Assembly: GCA_028023455.1 (NCBI GenBank)
Contig: JAQFVV010006473.1
Coordinates: 434,001 to 498,000 of the forward strand
Length of the DNA stretch: 64,000 nt
Reading direction: 5' to 3'
Source: Epiperipatus broadwayi
Taxonomy: Eukaryota > Onychophora > Udeonychophora > Euonychophora > Peripatidae
Translations under genes and position numbers: made by a program
The notes under the pieces: model-generated
The model's database searches: none
Told to the model about the DNA's origin: nothing
The model's input: only the letters and a program-made list of their open reading frames with translations
Part shown: positions 11,766 to 24,977 of the stretch, piece by piece
Layout of the letters: every line of letters begins with the position of its first letter
Numbering within the stretch: position 1 is the stretch's first letter

Positions 11766-13554
11766 ATGTTTCAACAATAATCTTTATTAATCCTTTGGGT
11801 TACATAGCATTACATTACATAACATTAATTGTATGGGTTACAGGTGCAACTATGTTAAACATGTTTTTATATGGATTAAATTTCAAGGGTTACAATAATC
11901 AAAAAATTCACCTTCACTAACTGGCTTCAATTCCATCCACCATCAGACTACAGAATTTACTCCCCATCTATCACAATCTACCAGCTGTCACCATATGAAA
12001 TACTACTCTGAACTGACTTTGTTCTTTGTACAGAACCCAAAGCTTGATTTTATGCTACATGAATTATAAATTATTTCCTTAGTATACTACAAGATTAACA
12101 ACTACAAAAACAATAATCAAGATTAATTCAATGACTATAACTAATTTTTAATATCCATCTCTATATCAAAACTAGTAGCAGCGTGTGTAAAATATTATAA
12201 TTGTTGTTGTTATTATTATTACTACCACTACTATTGCTACTACTGCTACTATTATGATTATCATTATTATTATATTTTTTTCTGTTTTTTTGGAGTTGGA
12301 ATGAGCATTTTTTTGTGTTTCTTGATGATGATAAGATTTTTATAATTTATATGGTGTTTGAATACTCAAGTGTTAGCTTGGCATAGATGTTTTCATCAAT
12401 TTTCCAGACCGAGACTTGTTTTTTTAATTTTTCTCAGGTGATAATTGACTCCAAAACTATTATTTTTTCATTGGAACTTATAATAATAAATAAATATGTT
12501 CATACACACTCCTAATGAGAATATTTTATAATTGCTGCCATTTCTTGGAGTATTTAGTTATAACAGCATTAATATTAAAGCTACATCATAACTATATATA
12601 TATATAGTATCTGCGAAAAAACTTTATTTTTTTGAAATGAAAATTATCAATATGTTTTCTGCATTTATATTTTATTTAAACTATTATTTTTCTATATTTT
12701 AAATATTTAGTTTTTTAAAATTTGTATCAAATCATAGTAAAATTGATTTCTTTCACCAAACTTTTTATTTAATCATTTGATATTTGAGAAGTCTAATTTT
12801 AAAGATAGATGTTTTCTAAAATCTCTAAAAAAGATGGTTTTATTCAGTTTTCTCTTCGTAACAACGTTGAATTGTTTTTACTTTAAGGAATACAGTTCTT
12901 GTAAGGTTTCTGCTGACAGCAATGATTTATTAATTTCATTGTATTTGCTTAAAATTTTTAGAGATTTAATATTTGTTTTGATTTTATTTTTTGTACTATT
13001 ATCATTAAATAACAAATAAATATTTTTAATTTTACACAAGCACATAACACAAGTTTTGAAGTTTTGTTTAAAACAAAGTACAAAACTAAATAAATTTTGG
13101 AACACTAGCATGTTTATATATATAGTGGTTAAGCTGATGGTATGTAATTGAAAGTTAAGAGAAAATTCAGTATTTGGATTTCAATTTTACACTTGAACCT
13201 TCCTGCATTTAACTTCTGGTGTGAACTATGTTACATTAGGAAATATTTACTACATTGTAAAAAAAATGTTACCTATGATGAAGTAATAAAAGTAAAATAC
13301 TTGCTAGAAATGTATTTCTTTATTAATGGATCTGCAGGATAATTTCACATATACTTTTTTATGTATTTTGTAAATTAATTATTATGATGTCTTAAATAAA
13401 ACAGAATCACAAAAGAAATTAATTTTCTTGTACAAAGAAAATCTATTATGTTTGTAATGCCTAGAAAAGTTATTCTATATGTTAAAAATATATTGTTTCA
13501 AAAAACATTAAAAAATAAAAAAACTACATACACAAAATTAGAATAGTAGTATAT
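11766..13554. other. Spacer, no gene seen
   Basis: The phrase gggttaca occurs three times between 11795 and 11895, and a loose ATT/ACT trinucleotide stretch lies at 12205-12275. Open frames at 12777-13019 and 13148-13342 are A/T-driven and match nothing I know. Confidence 0.4.
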
Positions 13555-14560
13555 GATTAAAGCAGAAGTCAACCTCTGATAATGTGCTATTTCTTAAATA
13601 TTATAAATCCCAATGCACTCAACTGTCAGTAAGAGTTTAAAAAACTTAAGTGAATCACTTAAGTTTAGAGCATATTTGTATATACACCAACTCTCACTGA
13701 CCATACTTAAATCAGGGCTTGAGTCTATTGTGTGCTTAATGTTATAATCAAATATTGAATTGTACAAATTCAGTTAACCTACCACAGGAGAAAGACAGTG
13801 TCTCATTTTTAACCACTTACAATAAGACTTATATGACTTATAAATATAAATCTATTATTATAAAGTGCTGAAAATTTTGAGATTAAAGTGGAAGTCAACC
13901 TCTGATAATGTGTTATTTCTTAAATATTATAAATCTCAGTGCACTCATCTACCAGTAAGAGTTTTTAAAAACATAAGTGAATCACTTAAGTTTAAAACAC
14001 CTTATAATAATAGATTTATATTTATAAGTCATATAAGTCTATTGTGTTCAGACACACAGTACACTCAAGACCTAATTTAAGCATGGTCAGCGAGAGTTGG
14101 TGTATATACAAATATGCTCTAAACTTAAGTGATTCACTGGTAAGCAAATGCATGGAGATTTATAATATTTAAGAAATAGAACATTATTAGAAGTTGATTT
14201 CACCTTTAATACTTTCAAAATTTTCAGCACTTTATAATAATAGATTTACATTTATAAGTTACATAAATCTTATCATAGGTGGTTAAAAATAAGACACTGT
14301 CTTTCTCCTGTGATAACTAAATTTGTACAATTCAATATTTGATTATAACATCAGGCGCACAATAGATTTAAGCCCTGATTTAAGCATGGTAAGTGAGATT
14401 TGGTGTATATACAAATAGGCTCTGAAGTTAAGTGATTCATTTAAGTTTCTTAAACTCCTACTGGTGAGCAAGTGCATGGAAAATTATAATATTTAAGAAA
14501 TAGTGCATTATCAGAGATTGACCTTCACTTTAATAATTTCAAAATTTTCAGTGCTTTATA
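13555..14560. repeat. Palindromic cluster of four related ~300-bp units
   Basis: The phrase gtcaacctctgataatgtg appears on the plus strand near 13568 and 13894. Related phrases in reverse complement lie near 14170-14205 and 14480-14525. Between them, blocks such as acttaagtgaatcactt, gtgtatatac and aaagacagtgtct also occur in both orientations. The whole is roughly a 1-kb inverted repeat made of two direct pairs. Related single copies lie near 31.8 and 34.75 kb. No protein is encoded; a fold-back or MITE-like family is the simplest reading. Confidence 0.65.
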
Positions 14561-14674
14561 ATAATAAATAGTAATATATGTAAGTCTATAATTGGATAAT
14601 GAACTCCAGTATAATCTTTAAAAAAAGGAATGCTAATAAAAGTTATGTAACTTAAAAATATGCTACAATATCAT

Positions 14675-14794
14675 ATTGAAACACCAGCATGCAATTATAT
14701 ATAAATAAGCCAAAAGAATTTACATAGATAAATTGAAACACCAGCATGCAATTATATATAAATAAGCCAAAAGAATTTACATAGATAAATTGAA
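14675..14794. repeat. 57-bp tandem duplication (two copies)
   Basis: The unit beginning attgaaacaccagcatg at 14675 repeats perfectly from 14732, then runs into an A-rich stretch. Identity of the copies suggests a recent event. Confidence 0.9.
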
Positions 14795-16101
14795 AAAAAA
14801 AATAAAACAAGCTGTTAAATGAGTGTAAAAATGTTTCAATTTTAATTCAAGAATAAAATATTAAAATGAACTTATTTAAATAAATATTTCAATGGTTTGT
14901 AAATACAATAAACATATTAAAAAACACTAATATGTTTTGACATTAAATTAAAAAATAATGCCAAATATAATACTATTACACTTCAGCATGAACTTATTTT
15001 ATATTTTGATTTATAGTTATAATTTTTGCAATAATATTAATAATAATAATAATGAAATGTTTAGAAAAAATATAAATTAATATTTGTGTTTTCATAAAAA
15101 AAAAAGAAAATTATGTATTCAAAAATTAGACATTAGAATATACATATGTATATAAGACTTGGATATTAACGAAATTCATATCTTTTTAAACCACTAATCT
15201 ACATGTATGTGTAAGCTATAAATTCTTCATTTACTTTGTCCATTAATTCTAAAGAGGAATAAAATATTTTTTCCAGATTATAATCCAGGTATTGTCACAT
15301 GGATATTGTAGTTATGCTGTTTTCATCATTTCTTTTTTTTGTCATTACTTGAAAAATTGAGTCAATTGCCTATTGACAGAATATCTATTTGAAAAATGAT
15401 TTATCTAATCTCTGATTTTAATATGAGCTTGTACAATAAAGATTCTAAATTTTCATTGCTCAATAGTAAAATTGTGTTTAGTTTTCAATTCCAAACTATT
15501 TAATGTTCAAAATATTAGTTTATGCTGCTTATTGTTAGCTCTAAATTATTAATGAGAGAGATTTGGAAACCTCAACATTTATATAATTCTATTAACTAGC
15601 ACATAGTAAAAAATAACTTGCATCAGTCCATTAAACATTCATATTGTTAAATTTATTTGAATTCATTATTAAGAAAAAAAAAGAGTGTTAGATGATTTAT
15701 AATTAACTATAGGGGTTTTTATATTTCATTTAACAAAAATGCAAGAAATTTGTTCTTAAAGAAATTTGTATTGCAACTCCGATGGACAGCTATCCAGAAG
15801 ATTTTATTTTCTCTTTATCTTTTTTAATAACATTTGTCATAACCACTTCAACTAATAATCATATTTCTATTATACATTAGCATTAAAAGGCTTATATATG
15901 ACTTATTATTTATTTGATTATGAATTTGAAAGGGCCTCATAGTCAAGGTCATTTAACATTTTGTATAAGGGTGTCTTTTAAAAGAAATGATTCATAATTT
16001 TACATTGTATTGGTATAATGCAGGTTGTCTGCTCAAATACACCTATTCCAATGTTGTTTCATTATATAAAAATCACTTCATCAAATTGTAAATAACGATT
16101 A
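14795..16101. other. A+T-rich spacer, no gene seen
   Basis: No recognisable frame or repeat end. Confidence 0.45.
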
Positions 16102-16103
16102 TA

Positions 16104-17196
16104 CCTTTTCCCTAAAAATAAAACTGGGTCTTATATTAATTTTTGCTCCAAAAGAAGTCTTAAACCTTATTTTCAGAGATGTCTTATTTTTTCATGTACA
16201 AAATCTACATTTATTCAAGTACAAAAATATAATATTTATTTATGTATAAAAATCTACATTTATTCTAATACAGTTATGTAATCATCTGGAACATTGTTAT
16301 ATTTCTCACCCCCTGAATTTCAGTCTGCATTTCTTGTGACTCATCTTGTCTGGGAATCAAAATATTATTCCCTTTAAATCTACCATCATATCAAGTGTTG
16401 GTTGAAAACTTAAAAGACATGATGGATAAAACATGATTAATATTAAGATTTATTTTTACATAAAAGCAATAAAAAATGCAGGCATTGTATTTTACATGAG
16501 TGTATTAAATTCACCAATTACAATAAAGAATATTGAGTTATGAAGATTCACATAAGACACAACTTCAAGTGCACATATTATAAATAATTATGAAATTACT
16601 CATAATAGATCTAGATTGTCATCACATTCATAAAAAATTGTTGCAAAATTGCATTATGGCATATGGCGTGACAATTTTTCTCTCTGTAATATCCATTTCA
16701 TTCTCTATCCAAGATTTGAGGGCAATAAATACTGAGGTATATTACAGATTTATAAGCTCACCAACTGAAATGATTATTACAAAGTTGGTAGTGAAGAATT
16801 ATAACCAGCACACACATAACCACCTTTATCTCAGCATCGATTAATTTTTTAGAAAATATACACTTCCAATGAAAACAGACTACTGTCCAAATGTCATCAA
16901 GTTTTGTGATATGTATAAATAGATGTTTATCTTTTATCTAAAGATGCCTGCTTAGTTATTTATAAATAGTTAATTATAATTTATATTATCATTTATTTAA
17001 AGCATTAATGCCAATAATATTTATTTATTTATACATTTATTACTTTATAGTTCAATATGTCCATTGCATGTTTTATCAGATAAATAAAGTCTGTCTATCT
17101 GGCTGATGATCTTAATTAAAGCTCATATTATGTGCATCCTGAAAAATCATTGTAGGGCTTATTTTCAGGTTAGGTTTATTTTTGGAAGAACCATGT
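16104..17196. mobile_element. TA-flanked inverted-repeat DNA transposon (mariner-like), non-autonomous or decayed
   Basis: The left end reads ccttttccctaaaaataaaa and the right end, in reverse complement, reads close to ttcttccaaaaataaacct, so the termini are imperfect inverted repeats of about 25 bases. Each is flanked by TA (16102-16103 and 17197-17198), the target duplication of Tc1/mariner-type elements. Inner blocks near both ends share the phrase gcttattttcagg (exact near the right end, degenerate near the left), as in a widespread animal family that I recall by its ends but cannot name. A minus-strand frame near 16270-16370 may be the eroded C-terminus of its transposase. The internal 400 bases hold no usable ORF. 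Confidence 0.5.
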
Positions 17197-17223
17197 TATA
17201 CATATATGTATATTGATATATAA

Positions 17224-18427
<1,204 letters not shown>

Positions 18428-18445
18428 TTTTACATCTATTAATTT

Positions 18446-18485
<40 letters not shown>

Positions 18486-18534
18486 TAATAGATGTAAAAT
18501 ATGAATATTTATATATATATATATATATATATAT
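18428..18534. repeat. Two (TA)n tracts around a small inverted repeat
   Basis: Left flank tttacatctattaattt and internal aaattaatagatgtaaa are reverse complements separated by (TA)n at 18449-18482; a second (TA)n follows at 18510-18534. The segment can form a cruciform. Confidence 0.8.
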
Positions 18535-21500
18535 TGTGCCCTTATCTATAGGTCATAATAAGGTAGAATGGTCAATTGCTAAAAAATTTTAAATTTTAAG
18601 ATATGTTTGTATGATATATAAATAATAGTAGGATAATTAGATTTTATAGTACAATTTAAAGCTGAAAATACCTGGTATATAAAAGTGTAATGGATTATTT
18701 AAAAGGAACAGTTAAATAAAGATTAAAGATATCCTTGCTTATGGTTGTAAAAGCTGGCCATATAAAATAACACAGCTATAAATAGTTAAAAGTATATTAA
18801 TAATTCGAGTATAATATTTTAAAACTAATAAATTAAATAAATGCTATATGTAGTGTTATAATTATATTTAATAGTCAAAATTAATCTAATATATTTTAAA
18901 AATAAACTTTAGGATGGTGAGAATTATATTTGGTTCTACATTTTTAAATTATTTTCCAAATTTTTATAAAATATATCAGTTTTGGTAATTTAGACCGAGA
19001 CTTAAATTAAAAAATCATCTGTTAAAGTTAGTAATCATGTGACTGTATATTATATACCTTCACACACACGCTTGTTAGAATAATAATAAAGTTTGTGAAT
19101 TATGAAACTAAATATAATTGCTATCGATCCATAAAGTAAAAGTTGAAATATTAAATATTGTTTTAATAATTATTTTAAAGTTTAAATGATTTTGATAAAA
19201 CTATAATTGAATTTAAAAATACTATTCTAAATAATATTTAAGACATGATGTCATAAATTCTTTATTTTAAAGGGCTTAATCTATTATAAAACTAAAATGT
19301 GTAAATTTGTTCACGCTAAAAAAGTCATTAACCAATCAACGGAGGTAATTTAGCAGACAAAATATAAGAATTAGATGAAGCGGGAGAAAGTAATGTGTAA
19401 GTGAAGGAGGGAGTAACATATTTTTTTAGCTGGATAAGACCGTAAGCTAGAAAAGTGATATAATTTTAAAATTTTGTATTTATTTTAAAAGTTTTTTTTT
19501 AACATATAATATTTTGACTGCCTTTACATGAAGGGCTAATTTTTAAAAGTTTTCTTGCCAGTGATTTTATTCAAGTTTAGCCAAAACCTTGCAGTAAAAA
19601 TGGAAGTACTAAAGGAAAAAATACCTAAAAATATTGCTAAAGGAAAAATATTTGTAAAGTGCCTTGATACAGCTTTATTTATGCTCAACCAGAAACTTAT
19701 TATTGTAACTCAGAGAAATATAATTTGGACGCTATACGGAAAACTTAAAAAAAAAAAAGTTATTTGCCGTCAGGAAAAAATTATGACGCACAATTTTATA
19801 AGGCTACTCTGAAGTTATTTTATTCTTCTCTATGGAAAAATTAAGATGCGTTTATCATAAAGAAAAAATTATGTAAAAGTTATAATGAAGAAAGAATGTT
19901 TGTCTTTTTAAAGGAAACATTACAAAGTATATAGTTACCAGAACTTTAAAAGAAAGGAAAAAGTTATAGAATAATAATATGAAAGAGTCATTATTTTTTT
20001 TTATGAAAAAAAAGAACAGAAAAACTTTCTCTAAGAGAAATTGGAAAATATAAATCTAATATACTTAATAAAATGGATCCATGGAAACAGAAAAATTTTA
20101 TTGAATATTTAAATAAAAGTACCTAGAAGATGCATCATAAAAGTCGCGCGGGAAAATATTAGCAGAAAATATTAGAAGAGAATATGTAGACGTTTTCTTT
20201 ACGGGATTAATTGATATCATAATTAATAATTGTATTAAATATTATAAAAAACCAAGGATTGTCATCTATGAATATTTATTAAACAGAGCAATAATTGTTT
20301 TGCCTTAAAATAGAACATTAAGTGACTGAAGAAGAAATAATAAACATTTTTTTTTTTAGCTTTAATATGAACGGTTTTCAAGAAAGTTTGATAAAGAAGT
20401 ACAGTAAATATAGTTTAAATATTTTACTAATTTATTTTAAAATATAAAATGCTATGTGAGATTAGGGAAAACATATAAACATAAATTTAGTAATATTGAG
20501 ATTTAAATATAATAGCTTGATAAAATTATAGAAATATTGTTTAAAAATAAAGTGTATGTATGTGAGTCTTATATCTACAAGAATCAAATGGATGGTGAAG
20601 CCTACGGAACGAGATCGAGAAGATAAAGATCGTTTGGTAATTTTGATATTTATTTATAATGCATAATGTATTTTTTTAGATCATCTATTGACTAAGAATG
20701 AAGTGTGAAAGTTTAAATTATATGTACACATTTTATACAACATTTTAACATATAATGAGATAGGAGTAATTCGGAATATGCATGCAATAATTTATTTAAA
20801 GTATATTAATAATATAATTTAACAGAACAATTGTGTGATTCTTTTGAACTTTCATGTGATAAAGTATTCAGATATTTAAATAGTTTGTATATGATTAAAT
20901 ATACGGAGGAAAGTAGTAAAAAAGATTTTCTTATAGAACAGTGGAATAGTTTTAAAATAAATGAATTTTATTATTGTTAGAAATGCAGATATGTATTTGT
21001 CGATGTACAGTATAGAAAAATCTTGAGAAATAAGATCGGATAGTGACTTGGAAGTACTAGTGGAGAGGAAACCAAGATGATGTTTTTTTTTAAGAAATAG
21101 GAAAAATAAAGGATTTGGATCATATTTAGTTTTGTGTGATTTCAGTATAGTTAACTAAGCCCTATGACTGAACACATATAGTTTGGACAGTGTTTTTGCA
21201 TATCTTTAAACTTTTTGATGTTATAATAAAGCTGAAGAAATAGCTTTAGCATCGTTCCTATAATAGAGGTTGGTAGACAGGTAAAGGTCACTCCTCTATA
21301 GTGTCTTTTAACTCACTGTGCCATGATTGTCAAGGTTTATGACGAGTAATATTCTAGTTATATTTTGATCCTATGCATCTATCTTCGCTATCCTTATTTT
21401 GTGAATCTGCATCGGTCAGAAAGATATTTTCAAAGAAATAATGAATAAAATAGAACTGAAGATATGTTATCGTTTATGTAAGAATAGTTTATTTGCTGGA

Positions 21501-24149
21501 ATGTATAGAATTGTGTAACTTTAAAATTGAAAGTCCAAAATATCATAAAGAGAGAAAGAATCATATAATACATTGTAAAATTAATTCAGAAATGAATATA
21601 AGATTTTGAAAAGAAATCTAAACCAAGTATTTTAAAAGTGATAATAAAATTTGAATGATTTTTTTTAATAATATTTAGAAAATAAGTATTGCATATTTAT
21701 TAAGAAAATAGTTCAATAAGGTATAATAAACATATACTTGTGCATGGTATATTAATAGTTGTAATTATATCATCCGAAGTAAGGCTTGAATGAGAATATT
21801 AGGATTAATAAACATCGGATAATGAACAATAAAAAACCTAATACCGAATGTAGAATAATGTTTTGACTTTGTAAGATTCCATACAACCAATATAAAACTA
21901 GAATTTTATTGTTTTGTAGAATTTTACTACGAATGTAAATTTTGTAAAAAATATAATTTTAATAATATTAGGGATGCAAAGTGTTAGTGATAATCATATA
22001 AGAAATGCATTTTGTAATAAGCTAACCATAATAATAAATCAAGTAATAATACTGTATTTTCTTAAGTGTTTAAAAGATAAGATTTAACTAGGAAAAATAA
22101 ATAATATTTTGATTTTCATTTTTATAAACTAGTAAACTAAGTTGAGATAGGAAAGTAAGGGATATCCAATGTACATAATGTAAAAATATTGTTAATTTAT
22201 TTATGTTGTTAATAAACTTTGTTTTAAATTTGTTTTAAAGTTTTGTGTCCGCGTTGTTATTTCTCCACATGGATGCATGAAATCACGATACATTTATAAT
22301 TGAAACAGACATATAGGTTTTGCACAAAAGGTAAACATAAAAGTGTTATAATAATTTTGAGAATTTATTGGTATGTTAAAATTAAAAGATCATAATTTTA
22401 TATTATTTATTGGTCATAAGTCGGTTGCCACAATATTACATTAAATTATATGCTAATGTTGCCACACGTATTCTGTTATCAGATTATTAAATTACTACCA
22501 CGTACGTATTTATTTATTTCATTTCAGGAAGAAATAAGATTATATTATATTATTATTGTTATTATTATTTTATTATTGTTAGTTGCTGTGTAGTAGATTA
22601 TGACATAAAATTCCCTTTTCATATTTTACTACCGTAATTTTAAATCAGTTAGAATACAATTTATGAACCTGAGATTTTATTTTATTTTATTTTACTTCAT
22701 TTTATTTAATTGAGCTAGATTCTTATTATAAAGAAGATTAAGATATGATTATTATTGTAATCGTAGTGAATAGAGCTTAGAAAGTCGTAAGAATACTATG
22801 AGTTAGTTATTTGGTATAGTAAAAAGGGGGGAATAGTGTTCTTATGCCATTGAGTTAGTATCGTGTGGATAATAGCTCAATGTAGTCTATCTCGTTCCCC
22901 GTATTGTCACCCCATGTCTCATGAAAATAGTAAATATTTATTAATTCATTTAAAAAATTGAACCGTATTTGTATTTTAGAAATTAGAGCTAGTAATCATT
23001 TAAATCAATGCTGAATATTTCATTTATTTATTTGTTAACTGAGCTAGAACCCGGAATATTCGTTATAAACAATAATTTTGGGGTGAGGATGCGCGGGGGG
23101 AGGTTAGAATATATATATATATTTCAATTTACTATGTTTTAATATTACTATTTAGAAACTATATAATATTCAATTTTATTTACTAGTATAGAGATGACAT
23201 ACAATTCTAATCAATATTTATCTATCAGTTGCTATTATGCCAAGAATTTTTGGAAATTTAAAAATATATAAGAAAAATTTTCTTTCAATGCTTATGTTGG
23301 ATTTTGGAGATGGCACACTTTATCAACTTGATTAAAAATACCTGAGGCAAATGCTGAGATTGTAAAGTAGAAGCTGCTGCAAACTCTCTCATTGTTCAAA
23401 CATGGAAGGAAAGCTATGAAGCCATCAATGGAAAAACAAAAAGCCAACTGGTTGAAAAATAAAACAAATAAAAACCTAGGTAAAGATACTTTTAAATGTA
23501 TTCTGATTACAGTCTAGACTCTTTATTTTAAATGAAATGAAGTTTAATTAATGGACTATTATAACTATAGCCTAAGGTAATCACTTAAAATTTTCTTATG
23601 TAAAATTTATTATTGTTATAGTGTGTTAAATATATGTGTAAATAAATAATTAAATATTAATGTTTGCTTTAATTGCTATTTTGTCTATTTTTTCTTTCTC
23701 TCTTGTCACTGTGTCACCAGGGTAAAGTTAATTTATGTATTAAATAAATGTTATGGACCCCTGAGACAGAGTGGGAGCTAATCATTGAATATTTCAAGTG
23801 CTGGATTGTGTGCCTGTTATCCAAAGTCTACTGATTATAACCTATAGTTAGCTGTTGCCTGAGATTGATTCTCAAAACAAATAAAATCCTTTGGATGGCA
23901 AGGATTTGAATTCATCAGTCAAATTGGGTCACAGTCTGGAAATGTGTCCATGTTATGCTTTGCATAGCTTGATATGACCATGGGTATCATTGATGTCTTA
24001 TGTTATCAATGGTATTCTCCCCTCTGTTTGAAGGGCTGGTTCATTGCCATAGTGAAAAGGGCAGTCTGAGTTAAAATTGAGATATAAAGTATATAATTAA
24101 ATGCAATTAAATAATAATCTTTTATTCAGACCCATTTCAATATAATAAG
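18535..24149. other. Long spacer, no confident gene
   Basis: The frame at 19555-19812 (85 codons, Lys/Ile-rich, begins MPVILFKFSQ) has no motif and runs into an A homopolymer. Between 19300 and 22270 the plus strand is purine-rich and looks like decayed coding sequence in places (for example MDPWKQKNFIEYL near 20070), but no domain can be named. A purine run at 22820-22832 resembles a retroviral polypurine tract, without any matching terminal repeat. A somewhat G+C-richer block lies at 23280-24060. Confidence 0.35.
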
Positions 24150-24490
24150 CATGCTAATAGCCTTTAACAAGCTTTTCTGAATATACATATTCTCAGACCA
24201 GGTTGGCATCAGTGAGGCACTAGGACATTCAGGTATTAGATTTAAAAATACCAGATCAAGTGCAGCATTTATCTAATAGTTACCTATTAAATAGAAAATC
24301 GGAAATTTCAGATATCCATATGTTTTCAAATCCAGATAACTTAAATAGCCATATGAGACTGACTAAGTTCAGATGTACCATATATTAATAGCGTTAGCAA
24401 TCACTGATGACAGCCAGAGCTAGAAACTACTCTGAGGATAGGGATATTCAGAAAAGCTTGTTAAAAGGTACTAGCATGCTCATTATATAA
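24150..24490. repeat. Fold-back element with outward-facing 3' ends
   Basis: Left end gcatgctaatagcctttaac with acaagcttttctgaat; right end attcagaaaagcttgtt then gcatgct, its reverse complement. The arms span about 80 bases each and include a CTGATG core: intact in the right arm (24404-24427) and shortened in the left. The middle about 180 bases are unique. This is the same tail-out arrangement as the Penelope-like pairs elsewhere in the window. Confidence 0.65.
24404..24427 (+). ncRNA. Hammerhead-like motif CTGATGA - hairpin - GAAAC
   Basis: CTGATGA is followed by 12 bases able to pair AGC with GCT and then by GAAAC. The pair closing the stem is a C/A mismatch. The sister copy at 24756-24779 has the same two core boxes. 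Only the core is present; cleavage cannot be assumed. Confidence 0.35.
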
Positions 24491-24599
24491 CATTTGTAGT
24501 TAAGTCATGTGATGTATGACTTGATTTTCCTTGGAATTATTGTTTTGTTCTTGAGGCTTTGGCAATTTTGTATGATAAAGCTATTAATATATGGTATAT

Positions 24600-24860
24600 C
24601 TAAACATAGTTCAGTTCCATATGTCAATTAAGTTAGATAGCTAGATTTGAAGACATATGGATGTCTAAAAATTTTAGATTTTCTACTTAATAGGTAAATG
24701 TTGGAGCTTTATCTATTTTTTTTTAAATTTAATACCTGAATGTCCCAGTGCCTCACTGATGACAGCTAGAACTAGAAACTGGTCTAAGGATAGGGGTGTT
24801 CAGAAAAGCTTGTTAAGAGCCAGCTATTAGCACACTCATTATATAACATTTGTAGTATAA
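24600..24860 (+). repeat. Second direct copy of the 24.15-24.49 kb repeat
   Basis: Shares, in the same order as the copy before it, the phrases acatatgg, the CTGATGA core (24756), cagaaaagcttgttaa and ctcattatataacatttgtag. About 80 to 85 percent similar by eye. Its 3' end leads into the (TA)n tract preceding the first LINE. Confidence 0.65.
24756..24779 (+). ncRNA. Hammerhead-like motif, second copy
   Basis: CTGATGA, 12 bases with a weaker stem than the copy at 24404, then GAAAC. Substitutions between the copies fall mainly in the stem, so at least this one is probably inactive. Confidence 0.3.
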
Positions 24861-24900
24861 GCTTATTAAATTAAGCCACATGATATATTTGATTTTTTTG

Positions 24901-24901
<1 letters not shown>

Positions 24902-24975
<74 letters not shown>
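24902..24975. repeat. (TA)n tract abutting the 5' end of the first RTE LINE
   Basis: 74 bases of TA that end exactly where the shared 5' sequence of the two LINE copies (ggctgcagaaaggag) begins. Confidence 0.97.

Positions 24976-24977
<2 letters not shown>

Noticed and set aside
11562-11780. Poly-Ser and poly-Thr frames
   Set aside because: Produced by the TAG array.
13555-14560. CRISPR-like array of spaced repeats
   Set aside because: The units are about 300 bases, diverged and in both orientations, and the genome is clearly eukaryotic.
19555-19812. 85-codon frame as a host gene
   Set aside because: No motif, Lys/Ile-rich composition expected in A+T-rich DNA, and it runs into an A homopolymer. 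No splice context could be supported.
22820-22832. Retroviral polypurine tract next to a 3' LTR
   Set aside because: The purine run is suggestive, but no matching upstream repeat, integrase or primer site was found.
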